Source: Zopfochytrium polystomum (Eukaryota > Chytridiomycota > Chytridiomycetes > Chytridiales > Chytridiaceae). Taken from it: 64,000 bases of DNA. The translations under genes and the position numbers were made by a program. The notes beneath the pieces were generated by a model. That model ran no database searches and had not been told where the DNA came from. It saw nothing but the letters and a program-made list of their open reading frames with translations. How positions within the stretch are numbered: the first letter of the stretch is position 1; each line of letters opens with the position of its first letter. Below are positions 35,601-48,007 of this stretch, piece after piece. The stretch is taken from the NCBI GenBank assembly GCA_025765615.1, contig JAIVFJ010000001.1:310001-374000 (forward strand). Reading direction: 5' to 3'.

Positions 35601-37923
35601 GCAAACCTGGAGCGTGAGTTAAAAGAGTCGAAAAACAGCATTACGTTGCGCGAAGCAGACCTGAAGGCATTGCAGTCGGAGCTGGAACGTGTCGCAATAT
35701 TTTTACGGGAAGTTCATGCTCAGCTGGATAGCTGCTCTCTTGCCATGGATACACTAGCCGGTCGCAGCACGTCCCTGTCAAACACTATTGGTCGAGGACC
35801 GTCTCCGTCCATTGGTATTCCACTGCCGACAAGTCGACTGACACAAACAACTGGATTTTCAAATTCCGCACCAGATGGCACCCCGCCTCTATTTAATGCA
35901 CTGTCCCCAAGATCCCCTACCATGACATCGCCGATAGCGATCACTGGAAGCATTGGAAGTGGAAACACTGGCATATCGTCATCACCTACATATCCTGTCT
36001 TGCCCTCAACCGTTCCATCAGCTCTCATTTTGTCGCTGCGGAGCGATGAAAAAGAGATCCGCCGTCGTTTGCGCGAGCTGGAAGATGATGTGCGCTGCCA
36101 GACACTCCAATTGGTTGGGCTGCAAGAAGAGGCTGGTCTTGGACTACATGGTGAGGAAGTTCAGGAAGAAGACGATGAGGAGGATGATGAACATGTTAGT
36201 CAAGCCACTAGCTCCGCTGACCTTGAGCTCAGAAGCATGGGGCTTTCAGCAGATGCTGCTGCGGTGCCACGCCTCCCCACTGAGCCTAAACTCGAAGAGC
36301 CGACTATCAATGCTTTGAAAGAGGAGTTGCTCGTGGCACAAAGCAAAGTTGAGTCCTTGAATATGACTGTTGAGAAACTGCATCACTTCATCGAAAATTC
36401 CGAAAAAACGGCTGCAGCTGCCAAAACAGACTATAATGCTGCGTTGTCGCAAATCGCCAACTTGACTGAGAACACAGATCGAGTGCGCCTTGAAAATTCT
36501 GAGCTCTTAAAGAAACTGAAGGACATGACTGGAGAACGCGTTGCCAGTGATGCCAACAATGCTGCAATTATGGAAAGAGTCTCTATGGAGCTTGTGAATG
36601 CTAATGAAAGCCTCGAAGCCACCCGGAAAGAGTTGAATGAAATTCGCCAAACGTCTCTTGAGCGTGAAGAAAATCTTCTTCGAAGCATAGAAGAAGCGAA
36701 ATTTGAGTACAAAAAGCTTCTGGACATAAATGTGGAACTGGGGAAGAGCCAGCAGAACCTTCAGGAGGCTCTGGAACGCACACAACGCAACCTAGAGTCT
36801 ACTGAAGTCAAATTGGCTACTGCACAGGGCGTTGCGTCATCTGCAGCAGAGAGAGTGGAGGACTGGCAGCTAATATGCAAGATGGCGATGGAGCACTTGA
36901 CACTCAGGCACGAGGCTTTAATGGGGGTCGCTGGTGCAATTTCTGATGCTGTGGCGGAATTGGCTATTTCGATTCCAAAGGCTGATGGTGGGCACACTGA
37001 CTCACTCGAATCGCTTGCCTCAAGCCAGCAAAGTGATAAAGATATTGCTCTACCTCAAGGAGATGCGAAACAAGAAGCCAGTCGATATGAGGCCCATGCA
37101 CTTCTTCTGCCTCCTCTGAAACCAATGAGTCTCAATCAGGAAAGAAGCAATAGATTGAGCGAAACCATCGACACCTTGTCACTCGGCAATAGTGATTCTG
37201 ACTCCATTTTGCCTTCAAGGGGTGGATCACTCTTGCGATCAAACTCAGCAGTTGATTCCACTGACGCACTGAAGGACATCTATTCCAGTGTGATTGCGTC
37301 TGTAGATATTGATTTAGGCGACTGGACATCTCGAGCGACTTCAGTTCTGAATTTGCTCAAGAGTAAAATACGTGAATTAAATGGTAAGATACAGAAAGAC
37401 AAAAACACAGCAAGAAGCTGACATAGTTACTACCAAGTTGCATTACTTGCTGCAACAAAGTTATCCTCTCATAAAATCTCGTTTCAAAAGTAAGTTTGTG
37501 TCTCCATGTGCTTTTGTCTAATGAGATTTATCCAGCTTCAGTGTTGGTGATCTTGCGCTATTTCTGCCAACGCGGAACCCCAAGGCTTGGGCAGCTTTCA
37601 ATGTGAACTCACCTCATCACTTCCTATCCCTTGGCTCAGGACAACGTCTCTTCGCCACACAAATGAAGAATCGGGACTGGATCCTTGGAGTTATCACTTC
37701 CATTGAAACACGCCGTGCTGGTTTTGCCACCCTGGATGATGTGCCAAAAGGAGGGAGCAGCAGCGAAACATCTGGTGTGGGTACCCAGCAACCCAACGAT
37801 GGTGTTGATGACAGCAGCAACCCACCACGAGACTTGAACCCCTATGGACTTGCTGTTGGGACGAAGTTTTACTGGTGTGATGCTGTGCAGTGGGTTGCTC
37901 CACTTTCAACCAGCGGTAAATGA
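32657..37923 (+). CDS. ATG11: Autophagy scaffold ATG11 (FIP200-related)
   Basis: Ten exons fit: 32657-32724, 32968-33248, 33298-33456, 33501-33561, 33608-34012, 34054-34727, 34775-35208, 35250-37383 or 37384, 37427-37489 and 37536-37923, about 1,550 residues. The N-terminus is the ubiquitin-like module (MLTVFVAETG, then PISSQILLTDKGGQ). Helical middle sections and a long coiled coil follow (exon 8, with an acidic insert). The C-terminal claw-type domain contains NFSVGDLALFLPTRN and AFNVNSPHHFL. ATG11 binds Atg1 kinase and selective cargo receptors and organises the assembly site at the vacuole or lysosome. The intron at 34728-34774 uses a GC donor. The exon 8/9 junction is one base out of phase with its canonical donor. 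The stop may instead lie in a further small exon after a GTAAAT donor near 37916. Confidence 0.88.
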
Positions 37924-38843
37924 TTAAAACAGAAGAAATGACTTGTGTTCTGGCCTCTTCCTTCTTACAAGGGAAAAAGGAAGTAAGAAAGAAAGAAGAA
38001 AACCGCTTGATGTTACACCTTCCCTTTTAGGAGATTCTTCCTGCACCGTGCAATCAGTTTCTTCGTTGTTGGAGGCAGAGTCAGGGGGGAGTGGCGATGT
38101 GAGCAGTCAACAGATTTGGATTGTTATCCAGTGATGATTCAAATCATAGTGGTTATGAAAGGTCTGTGTCATCGTGGGTCAAAAGTAATGGTTCAATCCT
38201 CCTTCTTTTTCCATTTCTTTTCTCGTTTCGCATCGACCCTCACTATAAAATGATAAAAGAGGAGCCACTGCAACGGTTCATCAACGGTTGTTATTTCATC
38301 ACGAAGTTTGCCAGTTTGAACGGAAACAGCAATGTCAATATCATTATCTGTTTTCAGGTGATGCAGCCCCAGTGAACACAGCGTAGATGGAGCAGAAGGA
38401 GATTTGTTTATGCTTTTCTCGTCTCATTTGAATCAGAGCTTGTCTTCCAATTCTGTTCATTGGGGGAGAGTGAAAAAACAGTTCAGCAGGGCCAAACAAA
38501 AGTTTTGAATTGAGAGATGGCCGGCCTCATTGCGGGGTGGTCCCTCTCCTGCAGAATGCACCCTTCCAGTAATTTTCTTTTCTTTTGTTTTTGGCCACAA
38601 ACTCTTACGGGATATGGATGTGTCTAAAAAAAGTGGTAGTGGATCATGACTCGTTCTGATGGCCCACTCTGAGTCTCTGACGCAAGGGTATATGAAATCT
38701 CATGTATACAATGGACAGCCTTTGCATATAGAAAAGAAGGTTAGGGAGGCTACGCAAAGTCTTTGCAGCAGGATACAGAAATTTTTTTCGTCACCACTGC
38801 AAACAAACTCACTTCGTTTCCTTAACAAAAGAAGAAAACAAAG
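37924..38843. other. Intergenic, no gene seen
   Basis: AT-rich sequence follows the ATG11 stop, with short open frames only. Near its end (38757-38800) is a segment resembling 17886-17930 in the other R2 neighbourhood, so the right part is probably mobile-element debris. Confidence 0.5.
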
Positions 38844-40081
38844 TGTGAGACTACACCGAGGTCTCAGTGATAAAGTCTAGGATTTTATTCGCAAAAACAA
38901 GCGTACCTGTCATAAAACCGCAAGGATCGGGACCCCTATTATTGCTCCCGGTTCTTTAGTTTCCAAGGCGTTATCAAAGTGTATTTGCGGCTAACCCGTC
39001 TTTATTATTGGGTCTGCTTTTACTACTTTCGTCTTAACAGTTTCCGTTGCACCAGGGTTTCCTCAACATATTTTCTTTTTCGGTGACTAACGGAGACTGC
39101 CCGACTGCCGAGGGATGGGGTGCCTGACAGGCTGTACCCCAAGCCCGCCTAATTTATTATTTATTTTTGGCACTTGTACATACATGCATAGGGTTGGGGG
39201 GGACTTAGAGCATTTGTGGTGGATGCTCCAAGTCAGGGGGGTTGACTTGTCAATTTTCTCTCTCTCTGTTTTTGGGCCATTTCTCTTTTTCCTTTTTTCT
39301 TCAATCTGATTTCTGTCCATTGGCACCAATACAGAGTCCCTTCAAATCCATCTGGCTCGCAAGGTGAGGGTAGTGAGAGATGGTACACACCCGGGTGTGT
39401 ACATGGTCCCTTCGTGGGGCTCCTCTTAAGGGGCCGTGGGTGGGGAATGCAGCTGGCCCCACCAGCGACTGTGTGACATTGCCGGCTCTGTGTTGGAGTG
39501 AGGATCCCTGGCGCTTGCCCGCCGCGATGACAGTGGTGGTGGTGGTGACGACGACGGCATCGTTGTCCCCGACCTTCCCGTCCCCGCGAGGGTGTTGGTG
39601 GCTGCGCCTGGTGCGGCCCCCGACACCTGAGAGTTTGATCTACAAGCGCCTGCCTCGGTCCTATTGCTGTGAGGGTGAGATGTGTGAGTACGAGTGCGAT
39701 GCGATAAAGCCCGTTGGTCGAGTGATCGTGCCGACGCAGCCCGGCGGGGTGCGTGTACGATCGCAGGTGTTTCCGCGTGCGAGTTCCCTGCTGGCGACCT
39801 TCTGACCCCTACATAGTCGACTCCCTTCTCTCTCTCCCCCCCGTCGCTGGCCACGACGAGGGCTCCCGCAGCACCGTCCGCGACGAGGGGCGCTAGGTCG
39901 CGCCCTGTCCGTCCCGTCGCTATTAACCGCTCCTGTTGTATTTGAGATTAGGTTCCTGAGATAAAAACCCCCGTTTCCCTCTTCTCTCTCTTTATTCTGC
40001 GGTTGTGTTGCGCCCTCGGGAGTGCCCTTCCGTTTCCCCTCGCATCGGCCTGCGGCCACGCGAGTAATCGGTGCTCCAGCA
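38844..40081. repeat. Long interspersed repeat R2, copy 2
   Basis: This matches 16739-17778 from TGTGAGACTACAC to the GTAATCGG region near its end. It carries an extra segment of about 200 bp around 39320-39510 (including a CACACCCGGGTGTG palindrome). It is more GC-rich than copy 1, whose C-to-T-like differences could reflect repeat-induced or methylation-driven decay. No coding capacity was seen. Confidence 0.6.
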
Positions 40082-40845
40082 CCGATCCTTCAGAGGATTG
40101 TCCCTCTGAATGTTCATTCTTTGTGTTTGAGACCCCTGTTAGACAGATCAGTAGGGATACTTCGTGGACTAGGCAAGTAGTAGGGTTGAAACACCCCCTA
40201 GACAACAGCCCAATAAAGTTAGTTTTAGCCTATTATTTGCTTTCCCTCACTCTAGGGCCCAGATCCCAGGGTCAAAGGAGTGAGTATAGTCTCACAAAAG
40301 AAAACCTCATAAAAATATTTTTTTCTTTATTGTTTTTCAATTGTTCAACTGCAAAATCATGTTACTGTAAAATAGGTAGCAAAACTAGTGAGAAAAAAGG
40401 TATTCCCTTTCCTGCTGTAATTGAGAGGCCGATCGAGACATGGGCGTTTTTGTTGGAGTTTGCACACATTACCTACACCTTTTAAGATCCTCTGACCTGG
40501 CTTCAAGAGTAATGATAAGTTAAGATGGCATAAGGGCTGATCCCAGTGTTATCTACACTTTTCTCAATCTCTGACACTGCACGAGTGCTTAGAGGTGGTT
40601 TCAATCCCCAGTCTGGGTAGACCACATCAGTGTGCTTCACTCTTGCAATTTGATAGGAATGATTACAGGAGCTTGACAGGGAGCCTGACTTACTTCTTTG
40701 CACACATAACTCCATGGAAGTTCTGGCCAAATGAGTGTGATGCAACAATGATGTCATGCCTGCCTCCTGACTCCTCAAAGTCTAAACTCTATCTCTCAGA
40801 CCTAAAAGGCTATCATCAAAGTCTGATTCCTGAGACCACCTGCAG

Positions 40846-40854
40846 TATAAAAGG
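40846..40854 (+). promoter_or_regulatory. TATA box upstream of the copia-type gag
   Basis: TATAAAAGG is followed by a C/A-rich leader and, 400 bp later, by the gag-like frame. It is probably the promoter in the U3 part of the 5' LTR of the copia element. The surrounding sequence does not match the LTR-like repeat at the element's 3' end. Confidence 0.5.
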
Positions 40855-41255
40855 GGGAGCCCCAGCAGCTCCAGAGAAGCATCATCCCAGATCCTGATCA
40901 CATCTGCCTGCTCTCTCTTTCTACCCTCGAATACAACAAACAAAAACCATTATTCTAATCTGAGTCAACATACTCTCTACCTTGACCTGCAAAGCTCTTC
41001 AAGTTCTACCTCAGGTCGATACCTCGTTTGTATAGGGCACTTCGCTCTTACAAGAAAAGGGTGTGCTCTGCACTCTAAACAAGACCAATCTGTCTGAGAT
41101 CATCAGCTCTCCATCTACTTTGGCAACAAAGGGCGCTTTGCTCTTAACAAGAGAAGGGCTCACGCTCTAAACAAGCTTGGTGCCCTTCTGACACGCCAGG
41201 TGCAATCACCAACACAAAGAAGAAGGCATGTGCAAACCCCATTCGTTTTTCCGGT

Positions 41256-42704
41256 GTGTCCTACAGAGCGTGGACGCGTCATCGCGACACTGTCATCCTC
41301 GAGCATCTTCGATCTCTCAGTGCAGATGAATTCTTGGCTGCATACTCTCTTGCTCCAACCATTGCCATATTCATGAGTTGCATTATGGGTTATCGAGCAC
41401 CTGCAAAACCTGCTGTCCTCCCTGCTGAGGTAACAGACGCGCAGAAGGCAGCACACACTGCTGCTATGCAAACCTACAATGCCGCACTTGTTGACTATAA
41501 TGGACTCGTTGCAAAGACTCGGCGAGACTACACTGCACACAAGCAACTACACTCCAAAGCACTTGCAGGCTTCAACGCCTGCTGCCACCAGGAGGACGTT
41601 GACCACCTTGAGAGGGAAAAGGTCAATACTGTCCATGAACGACTTGTGTGGCTGAATACATATTATGCTGCAAACGACCACAATGGTGCTGAAGGTTTCA
41701 AATGGGTTTCTACACTCATGAGCCTGCAGAAGCCATCAGGTCATGTCGCAGAACGTAAATGGTTCTCTACAATCCAGCTCATCTGCAGTGACTATGAGAA
41801 ATACTTCACATGCATGACAGCAGGATGCGAAGGAGCTAAAAACAGTTTCCTGTCACTTGTACCTTATGCAATCTACAAATCCTTGCCTAGTGCCGATGAG
41901 CTCAACTCAGTACGCCTGCGATTGCAACTTGGTCACTGAGCAGGAGGCTATGATTCAAAGGCTGCAGTTCTGGACGATGTCCAAGCTGCTCACATTCTAT
42001 ACCAGCAAGCTCACGACGGAAAGGAGAAAGCATCGTCTGCGCAAGCAACAAAGCGAAAGGCGCCAGCCGCTGACACTCCAACCTCAAAGAAGGTTTCGCT
42101 GGAGAAAGATAAGCCTATTGGTCAAGGAGGGACATGCAAAATCCATGGTCGCTGGGTTGAGCACACACCAGACAAATGCCTTACTGCAGCCAAACGCACA
42201 GCTGCCACAGCAGCAAAAACGGAAAAATTCTCCGACGCAAAAGCACATGCTGCTAACGTGAAAGGAAAACAACCAGATGAGGGGGGAGCCAAGGCCAGAA
42301 CTGATAAAGCCAATCAGGCTAAGGTTTTAGACTTTGAAAGCTTATCTGATTTAATCTCCGAAAGCTTATCAGTCAAAAGTTTAAAGTTTAATTCCAAAAG
42401 TCTAAAGGTTAATCAGCGAAAGCCTAAATCAAAAGTCAAAATCTTCAGAAGCACTTCAAACATAAATGAGGTGTTGGATGAGGAGATGACTGAGACTCCT
42501 TCTGCAACTGTGCACATGCTTGAGAGCCCTGCCCCAACCACTGCACACACAGGCAAGCCTTCAAACCCTGACTCAGACACCACGTGGCTTACAAACCTTA
42601 CTCTCGACTTTGGGAAGATGGATACAGGGGAGCAAGCAAACGAGGCCCTTGAGGACTCTGGCGCGCTTGACCAGTTTCTTTCCGATAGGGCACTCTCTGC
42701 CTGA
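41256..42704 (+). pseudogene. copia gag-like polyprotein with an in-frame stop
   Basis: The first 227 residues resemble the helical capsid of copia Gag. A TGA at 41937-41939 interrupts a frame that then continues to the knuckle-like motif CKIHGRWVEHTPDKC and an acidic linker ending at 42704. No ATG opens the frame, so the start must lie upstream or be lost. Gag normally packages element RNA into particles. Confidence 0.65.
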
Positions 42705-45376
42705 GACATTTGGTGGGCTTGGCCAGAAACCCCGATTCTTATACACAGTCGCACACCGTCACCTCCAATCACTGTCACAACAACTCTCTCTGACTTCTCA
42801 GAGGATGAACTTTTCAGTGGCGACGAGGAGGAGATATATCAAGCATTTCCAAACAGTCCACACAGCAAACACTGTGGAATTGCCAACGACAACGCTGCTA
42901 TTGCCTCAGAATGCATCTACGAAGCAATTCTTGATTCAGGTGCCACAACAACAATGTCACCTGTTCTCGCACTTTTCAGCAATCTGCAACCTTGCAGTTG
43001 TCTAATACAAACTGCTGAGGGAGCATACACACCAGCCGCAGGTGTCGGGGATTTTTATCTTCAGGCTGGTGATTCACAACCGTCTTGCAGAACTCGTACT
43101 ACGTACCTGACTTCTCAGACACCCTGGTTTCCATCAACCATCTTCTGGAAACGACAAGGGGAAATCTGATCTTCCTCTGCCATTCTCCTCTTGGGGAACT
43201 CAGAATACGTTCTTGGTAAAAAATTCAACAGAATGTACCACGTCACCCTGCAGCACCCTGGCTCGAACGCCAATACATGGGAGGGGGATACAGACTCAGA
43301 ATACGCCTATACGAGGGACGCCTCTGAAGGTAAACTTCCAAACTTCTCTTCACAACTCAGTAAGGGGCGACGCATTGCTTACCCCACTGTCTCTACTTCC
43401 ACACAGACTGACATGGCATCAAGTTCTGCGCAAAAATTGCATTGCTGCTATGGGCATCTTGCATTGGGAATTATTGGCAATACTTTGCAGTTTGTGAATA
43501 AAGGGAAGAATACTATCATACCAAACGCACTTTGTTACCCCTGCATAACTTGTGATTTTGGGAAGATAAGGGCCAAGCCAATATACTCAACAGACAATAC
43601 GAGCACAGAAGTACTCTCTCAGTTACACACTGACCTTGTCCAGATGCCAGTCCAGGGCAGAAGGAGAGAGAAGTTCTGGCAGATAGTCGTCGATGAATTC
43701 TCTCAATGGATAGACATAGAATTCTTGACGTCGAAGAAGCAAGCACCCGAACGCTTTGAGCTACAACACAGTAAAAAGGTAGCTGCTATCTGCTGTGACA
43801 GTGGTGAACTTTACTCAGTGAACTCCTTCAAAGTTTGGGCATCCCAGTGAAGTCCACCCACCATGCTTGAACCCAGTCCTCCTTACACCAAGGAATTCAA
43901 TGGACTGGTAGAACAGAAGATTGGAATAATAAAGGAGATGTCAGCGTGCATGTTACTGGAGTCGCAACTTCCGCACTCATTTCTACCCTACGCCCTGTGC
44001 TATGCGGCATACATCAAAAACAGAGTTCTTCACAAAACCACAAAAGCTATACCCTACCAACACTGGTTTGGCTCATTTCCTACACTCAACCATCTACGCA
44101 CATTTGGTTGTTTGGCGATCTTCAAAACGCCTAAGGAAAAACGCCGTATGACCTCATGGAAGGGAACGCTGGGAATCTTTTTGGGTTTCAAAGGAAATAG
44201 ACTTGCAGTCCTCTATGACCTTGCAGGGCATATGATCACTGAGCAGTATCATGTGAAATTCCATGAAGATATCTTCCAAGGGTTAGACTGCAAAGTCAAA
44301 GACCTGTTTAAAGATTTGGGTTCCATCCGAGCAACTTCCAGTCCCCAACACCCAACTTGGGCTCAACTCAACAAGTTTTGGGACTTCGACTCCAATGATG
44401 ACTCTTCAGATCCTGAATCTGAGAGTGAGGAATCAAGCAAGAAAGAAATCCAACCTTCTCTCATTGTCAACTTAGATCTGAAACGAGATACTCTCTACTC
44501 AGACTCTGAATCTGAACCAGAACAGGAGGAAAGAGATGACTATAGCCTCACAGCTAAGATACCTGAAATTCAAATAAAAGTAGCAGACCATCCAAAGTCC
44601 TTTTATGCACGAAGGTACTTGCGTGCAATGGTTGCCCATATTCGCAACAAGCGAGTATCAAGACTTCAATTCCGCAAACTCTTCCATCGCATTAAGGCAT
44701 TATTGGCAACCACCGATGAGGATCCAGTAACTGTGTTTCCCACAGAGAAATTACATCTCCGAGATTTGCCACCGCTTCCTTAACATTTGGAGAAGCCATG
44801 AATTCCAAATACGCAAAGTTTTGGATGGCAGCAATGAACAGTGAGTTCGAATCTCTTCTGGATAAGCAGACATGGGAGCTAATTCCAAAAGCAGACGGTA
44901 TAAGGCCTATTAAGCCGAAATGGGTCTTTGCCTACAAACTTGACAAAGACAGTTTCCTACTACGCTTCAAAGCGAGGCTGGTAGCAAAAGGATTCACTCA
45001 AATCCCAGGCATAGATTATGAAGAAACATTTTCTCCTGTTGTCAAAAATGGATCTGTCTGCACTGTACTTGCATTAGCAGCTATTTTTCGAATGTTCCTC
45101 GAAAGTCTTGATGTAGACATGGCGTTCCTCAATGCCACTGTTGATTGCGACATTTTCATGCTACAACCCCCTGGTTTTGAGAAAAAAGGAGCTGACCACA
45201 TTCTTCTAGTATGCAAACTTCTCAAAAGTATTTATGGGCTGCACCAATCTGGTCGCCAATGGTACCAAATGCTTAGAGATTTTCTACTTGAAATTGGCTT
45301 TGAACAACTCAAATCAGACAACTGCCTCTACACGAGAAAAAATCCAGACAGCACTATACTCTGCCTAGCAACAGTG

Positions 45377-46469
45377 TGAGATTCCTATTCTCACTGGTCA
45401 TGGTCTTAGCTGGGGTCTCCGTAAAAGCTCTTCCCCAGTTGTGACTATGTCATTATGTTGGCCCCCTATATTTATTTTTATTACCATTCATCACATCCCT
45501 CACAGGCTCTAGTGTTTATCACTATAAAAGAGCATCCTGTGTTCCTTGTGCTGAATGGGCCTAAGCACAAGGGGCACACCCCTTATTCATCTTATTTATT
45601 CTTATTTTTACTCATTTTCCTTTTTCTCTCATTTTCCCACCTTTCAATCCACTGTCCCTGCACTGATGTGGCCTCAAAGCCTCAAATTATGTTCACCCCA
45701 AATTTGGAGGCAGGAGAGACACTGGGTGGAGGGGGGGTGTGGCTGAAAGAGTGATTCATCCTTCCAAATTGTTCTTTCTTTCAGTTTCTCCTTTTGTTAT
45801 GTCTTTTCCCTTTTTCTCTTTTCTTTCTTTCTTCCTTCTTTCCTTCTTTCTCTCCTCCCCTTTCCTATAAATACTCGCTCTCTCTCCTCCTTTGTTCTAT
45901 ATATATCTTCTCTCTCTCAATAAATCCTACCTAGGTAACAACCAATCCTTTTCTTTCCTCTTTGGTGTTTCTCCCTAGGCCAGTGCTACCAGACCAAGCT
46001 GGGGATGAGTCCTCTTAGGCCAGTGCTACCAGACCAAGCTAGTAGAGGTATGATTTCCCCAGGCCAGTGTGTTGTATGCCAAGCTGGGGTGAGGTTTCCT
46101 TCACTTTCCTTTCTCTTCCTTCCCCTACCTGGTTGGTTCTCACATTGAGCACTGTCTCTGTGATACTGGCAGATGCCATACTGCCTTAGGGCATTCCTTT
46201 GTTGAACTGCTGCCTGTTGGTCACCATGTTGGATAGTCAGGGCTTGAACCTGGGGCCTGTGGGGTACTCTTCATTGAGCAACTCCACTTGGTCTAGCTGT
46301 CCTTGAATAAAGACAGAATTAAACCACATCATCCATCTTTGTTGAGTTTGAGCTGAATCCAGGGTACTGGCTCTGCTAATAACCAGGAGCTTCCCATCTT
46401 AAAGACTTGTCTTATCCCTTTTGCCACTAGACTATAGATGAGCCCCTGAAGATGAAGAGGAGATCTCAT
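45377..46469. mobile_element. Non-autonomous insertion inside the copia reverse transcriptase, with 7-bp duplication
   Basis: The 1,093-bp insert is flanked by AACAGTG at 45370-45376 and 46470-46476. Its removal restores the reading frame exactly at the catalytic box. The ends TGAGAT...ATCTCAT are short near-inverted repeats. Inside are three copies of an AGGCCAGTG...CCAAGCT unit (from 45977, 46017 and 46061), a long T/C-rich tract, AATAAA-type motifs and tRNA-like sequence on the minus strand. No protein-coding gene is present. Confidence 0.85.
46231..46302 (-). other. tRNA-like segment with pol III A and B boxes
   Basis: The reverse complement starts GGACAGC and ends CTATCC, with five of seven acceptor pairs formed. 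It contains an A-box-like TAGACCAAGTGG and a perfect B box GGTTCAAGCCC within a T-arm stem CAGG/CCTG. The anticodon arm is poor, so this is not a functional tRNA. It suggests that the host insertion derives from a SINE. A second A-box-like TAGTCTAGTGG lies about 130 bp upstream on the same strand. Confidence 0.5.
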
Positions 46470-47462
46470 AACAGTGCATGTCGATGATGTAATTCTTTTG
46501 AGTAAATCCCAGGATGTCATCCAAGATGTCAAAGATAAGTTTTGCAGCCGCTACAGTATCAAAGAAAATCCTGACTTCAACTACGCCCTTGGGCTCGAGG
46601 TCATAAGTAATGGTATAGCCAAAAGAACTATATTCTGCGCATTCTTGAAGAATGTAATCTTTTGGGGAACAGGAATCATCCCAAAGGTTAAACAGACACC
46701 AATGTCCTTATCATGGGTTCATGACGACGCATCTGGCTTTCGTGACAAGAGAGAACAGGATCAATTCCTTAGTACACTCATGAAAGTAGCCTATGTTGCT
46801 AATCAAACTCGTCCAGATATTGCAAATGCTGTATACGCCTTGCAACAGTATCAAGGAAAAGCGGCTTTCTCTGACCAAAAAGCACTTGAACACCTGCTTC
46901 GATACCTCTGCAGTGAACATATGACGTTGGCTTGTTCTACACTTCCAACTGTAATTCCAGACTTCAAATAGTAACAAATGACTCGTTAGAGGCTGTTGAA
47001 CATGCTGTTGGCATACCACAACCAGTAGGCTACGCTGATGCCAGCTATGCTGAAGAACCACGCTGAAAGTTGTGTTCCGGTCGTATCATACTTGCTGGAG
47101 TAGCAATCACCTGGTATAGCAAAAGCAATCCTCAGTAGCCTTATCTTCAACTGAAGCTGAATATTACTCCCTTGCAGAAGCCTTCAAAGAGGCAATTTGG
47201 CTCAGGAAGTTGATGAGCGAACTTGGGTTCGATATCTCTAAACCCACGATTGTGAATGAAGACAACAAATCAACTATCGCTATAGCTAAAAACCCTATTC
47301 ATCATGGGAATACTAAGCATATTGATGTTCGTCTCGAGTTCATGAGGGACCATTTGGAGAAGAAGCATATTGAGCTGTGATATTGTCCAATGGATCTAAT
47401 GAGCTTCACTAGGATAGTTGATAGTACTGGAAAGCACCTCCCATGAAGGTCGCTGTCCCCTG

Positions 47463-47872
47463 TGTTAAGCAGAACTGACTGGTTAGCAGCAAGAGGCACA
47501 AGACGGACCCGAACCTATTGTGCTTGTCAGTTATCGTTCTCACAATGCCCATGGGAGAGCGAGCCACCGCCAATGCAGACCTGGGCGCTGGCTTGCGCTG
47601 ATGACAAATAATCAGAGTATTAAGTGGAACAGAAACCTGGTGTCAACCGTTTTCCTCCTCCTCTGCTCAAGCAGATAATATAGGAGAGGTTTTTACCCTG
47701 TGCTGGTCATGCTTGCCTCGTAACTATTACAGCATGTATATCATCATCATGTATCAATAATTCATAACAGAGTTTTTCTCTTTCTCTCCAAGTTGGGGAG
47801 AAGGACCACCCACAAACACACATCCACTTCATTCACTCCTTCCACTCACTCACTCAGAGTAGACTGTTTACA
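47463..47872 (+). repeat. LTR-like repeat, copy 3 of 3, at the 3' end of the copia element
   Basis: The 410-bp block begins TGTTAAGCAG and ends CTGTTTACA and matches 96-503 throughout. It starts about 60 bp after the RNase H region, where a 3' LTR should lie. The next five bases, ATTGG, would be the target duplication of the complete element. Confidence 0.7.
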
Positions 47873-48007
47873 ATTGGTATCTCTGAATCTGCTCGCCCCA
47901 CTTGCCAGTTGGCAGCTGCTTGGTGCCAAACTGAAATCAGGGGCAATACAGGTCATTGTAAATGGTTTGCTAATAGATTTATTCTCTCAGAGCATCATTT
48001 CACATTC
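47873..48007. other. Short flank between the copia LTR and the CCT1 fragment
   Basis: No feature is recognised. It lies downstream of the CCT1 stop codon on the minus strand and could hold its 3' UTR. Confidence 0.5.

Larger units (their letters stand above)
42705..47400 (+). pseudogene. copia pol region: protease, integrase, reverse transcriptase, RNase H (disrupted)
   Basis: Protease is recognised by ILDSGATTTM, after which the frame shifts near 43080. Integrase is split, with the zinc-binding and first catalytic part at 43430-43850 and the rest at 43863-44783 (EFNGLVEQKIGIIKEM). The reverse transcriptase fingers and palm begin at 44798, and its catalytic HVDD box lies at 46477-46488, beyond the inserted element. 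RNase H has further stops after 47060. The order integrase before reverse transcriptase identifies copia and not gypsy. Confidence 0.8.
41000..47872 (+). mobile_element. Decayed Ty1/copia retrotransposon
   Basis: Domains appear in copia order: gag with a CX3HX10C knuckle-like motif, aspartic protease (DSGA at 42933), a zinc-binding pre-integrase and integrase region (43430-44300), reverse transcriptase (44798-45376 and 46477-46950) and RNase H to about 47380, then an LTR-like repeat. An in-frame stop, several frameshifts and a 1,093-bp insertion break it. Two degenerate copies of a GGGCNCTTNGCTCTTA-containing leader motif lie at about 41034-41170. The left border is approximate, because no 5' LTR matching 47463-47872 is present. 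Confidence 0.85.
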
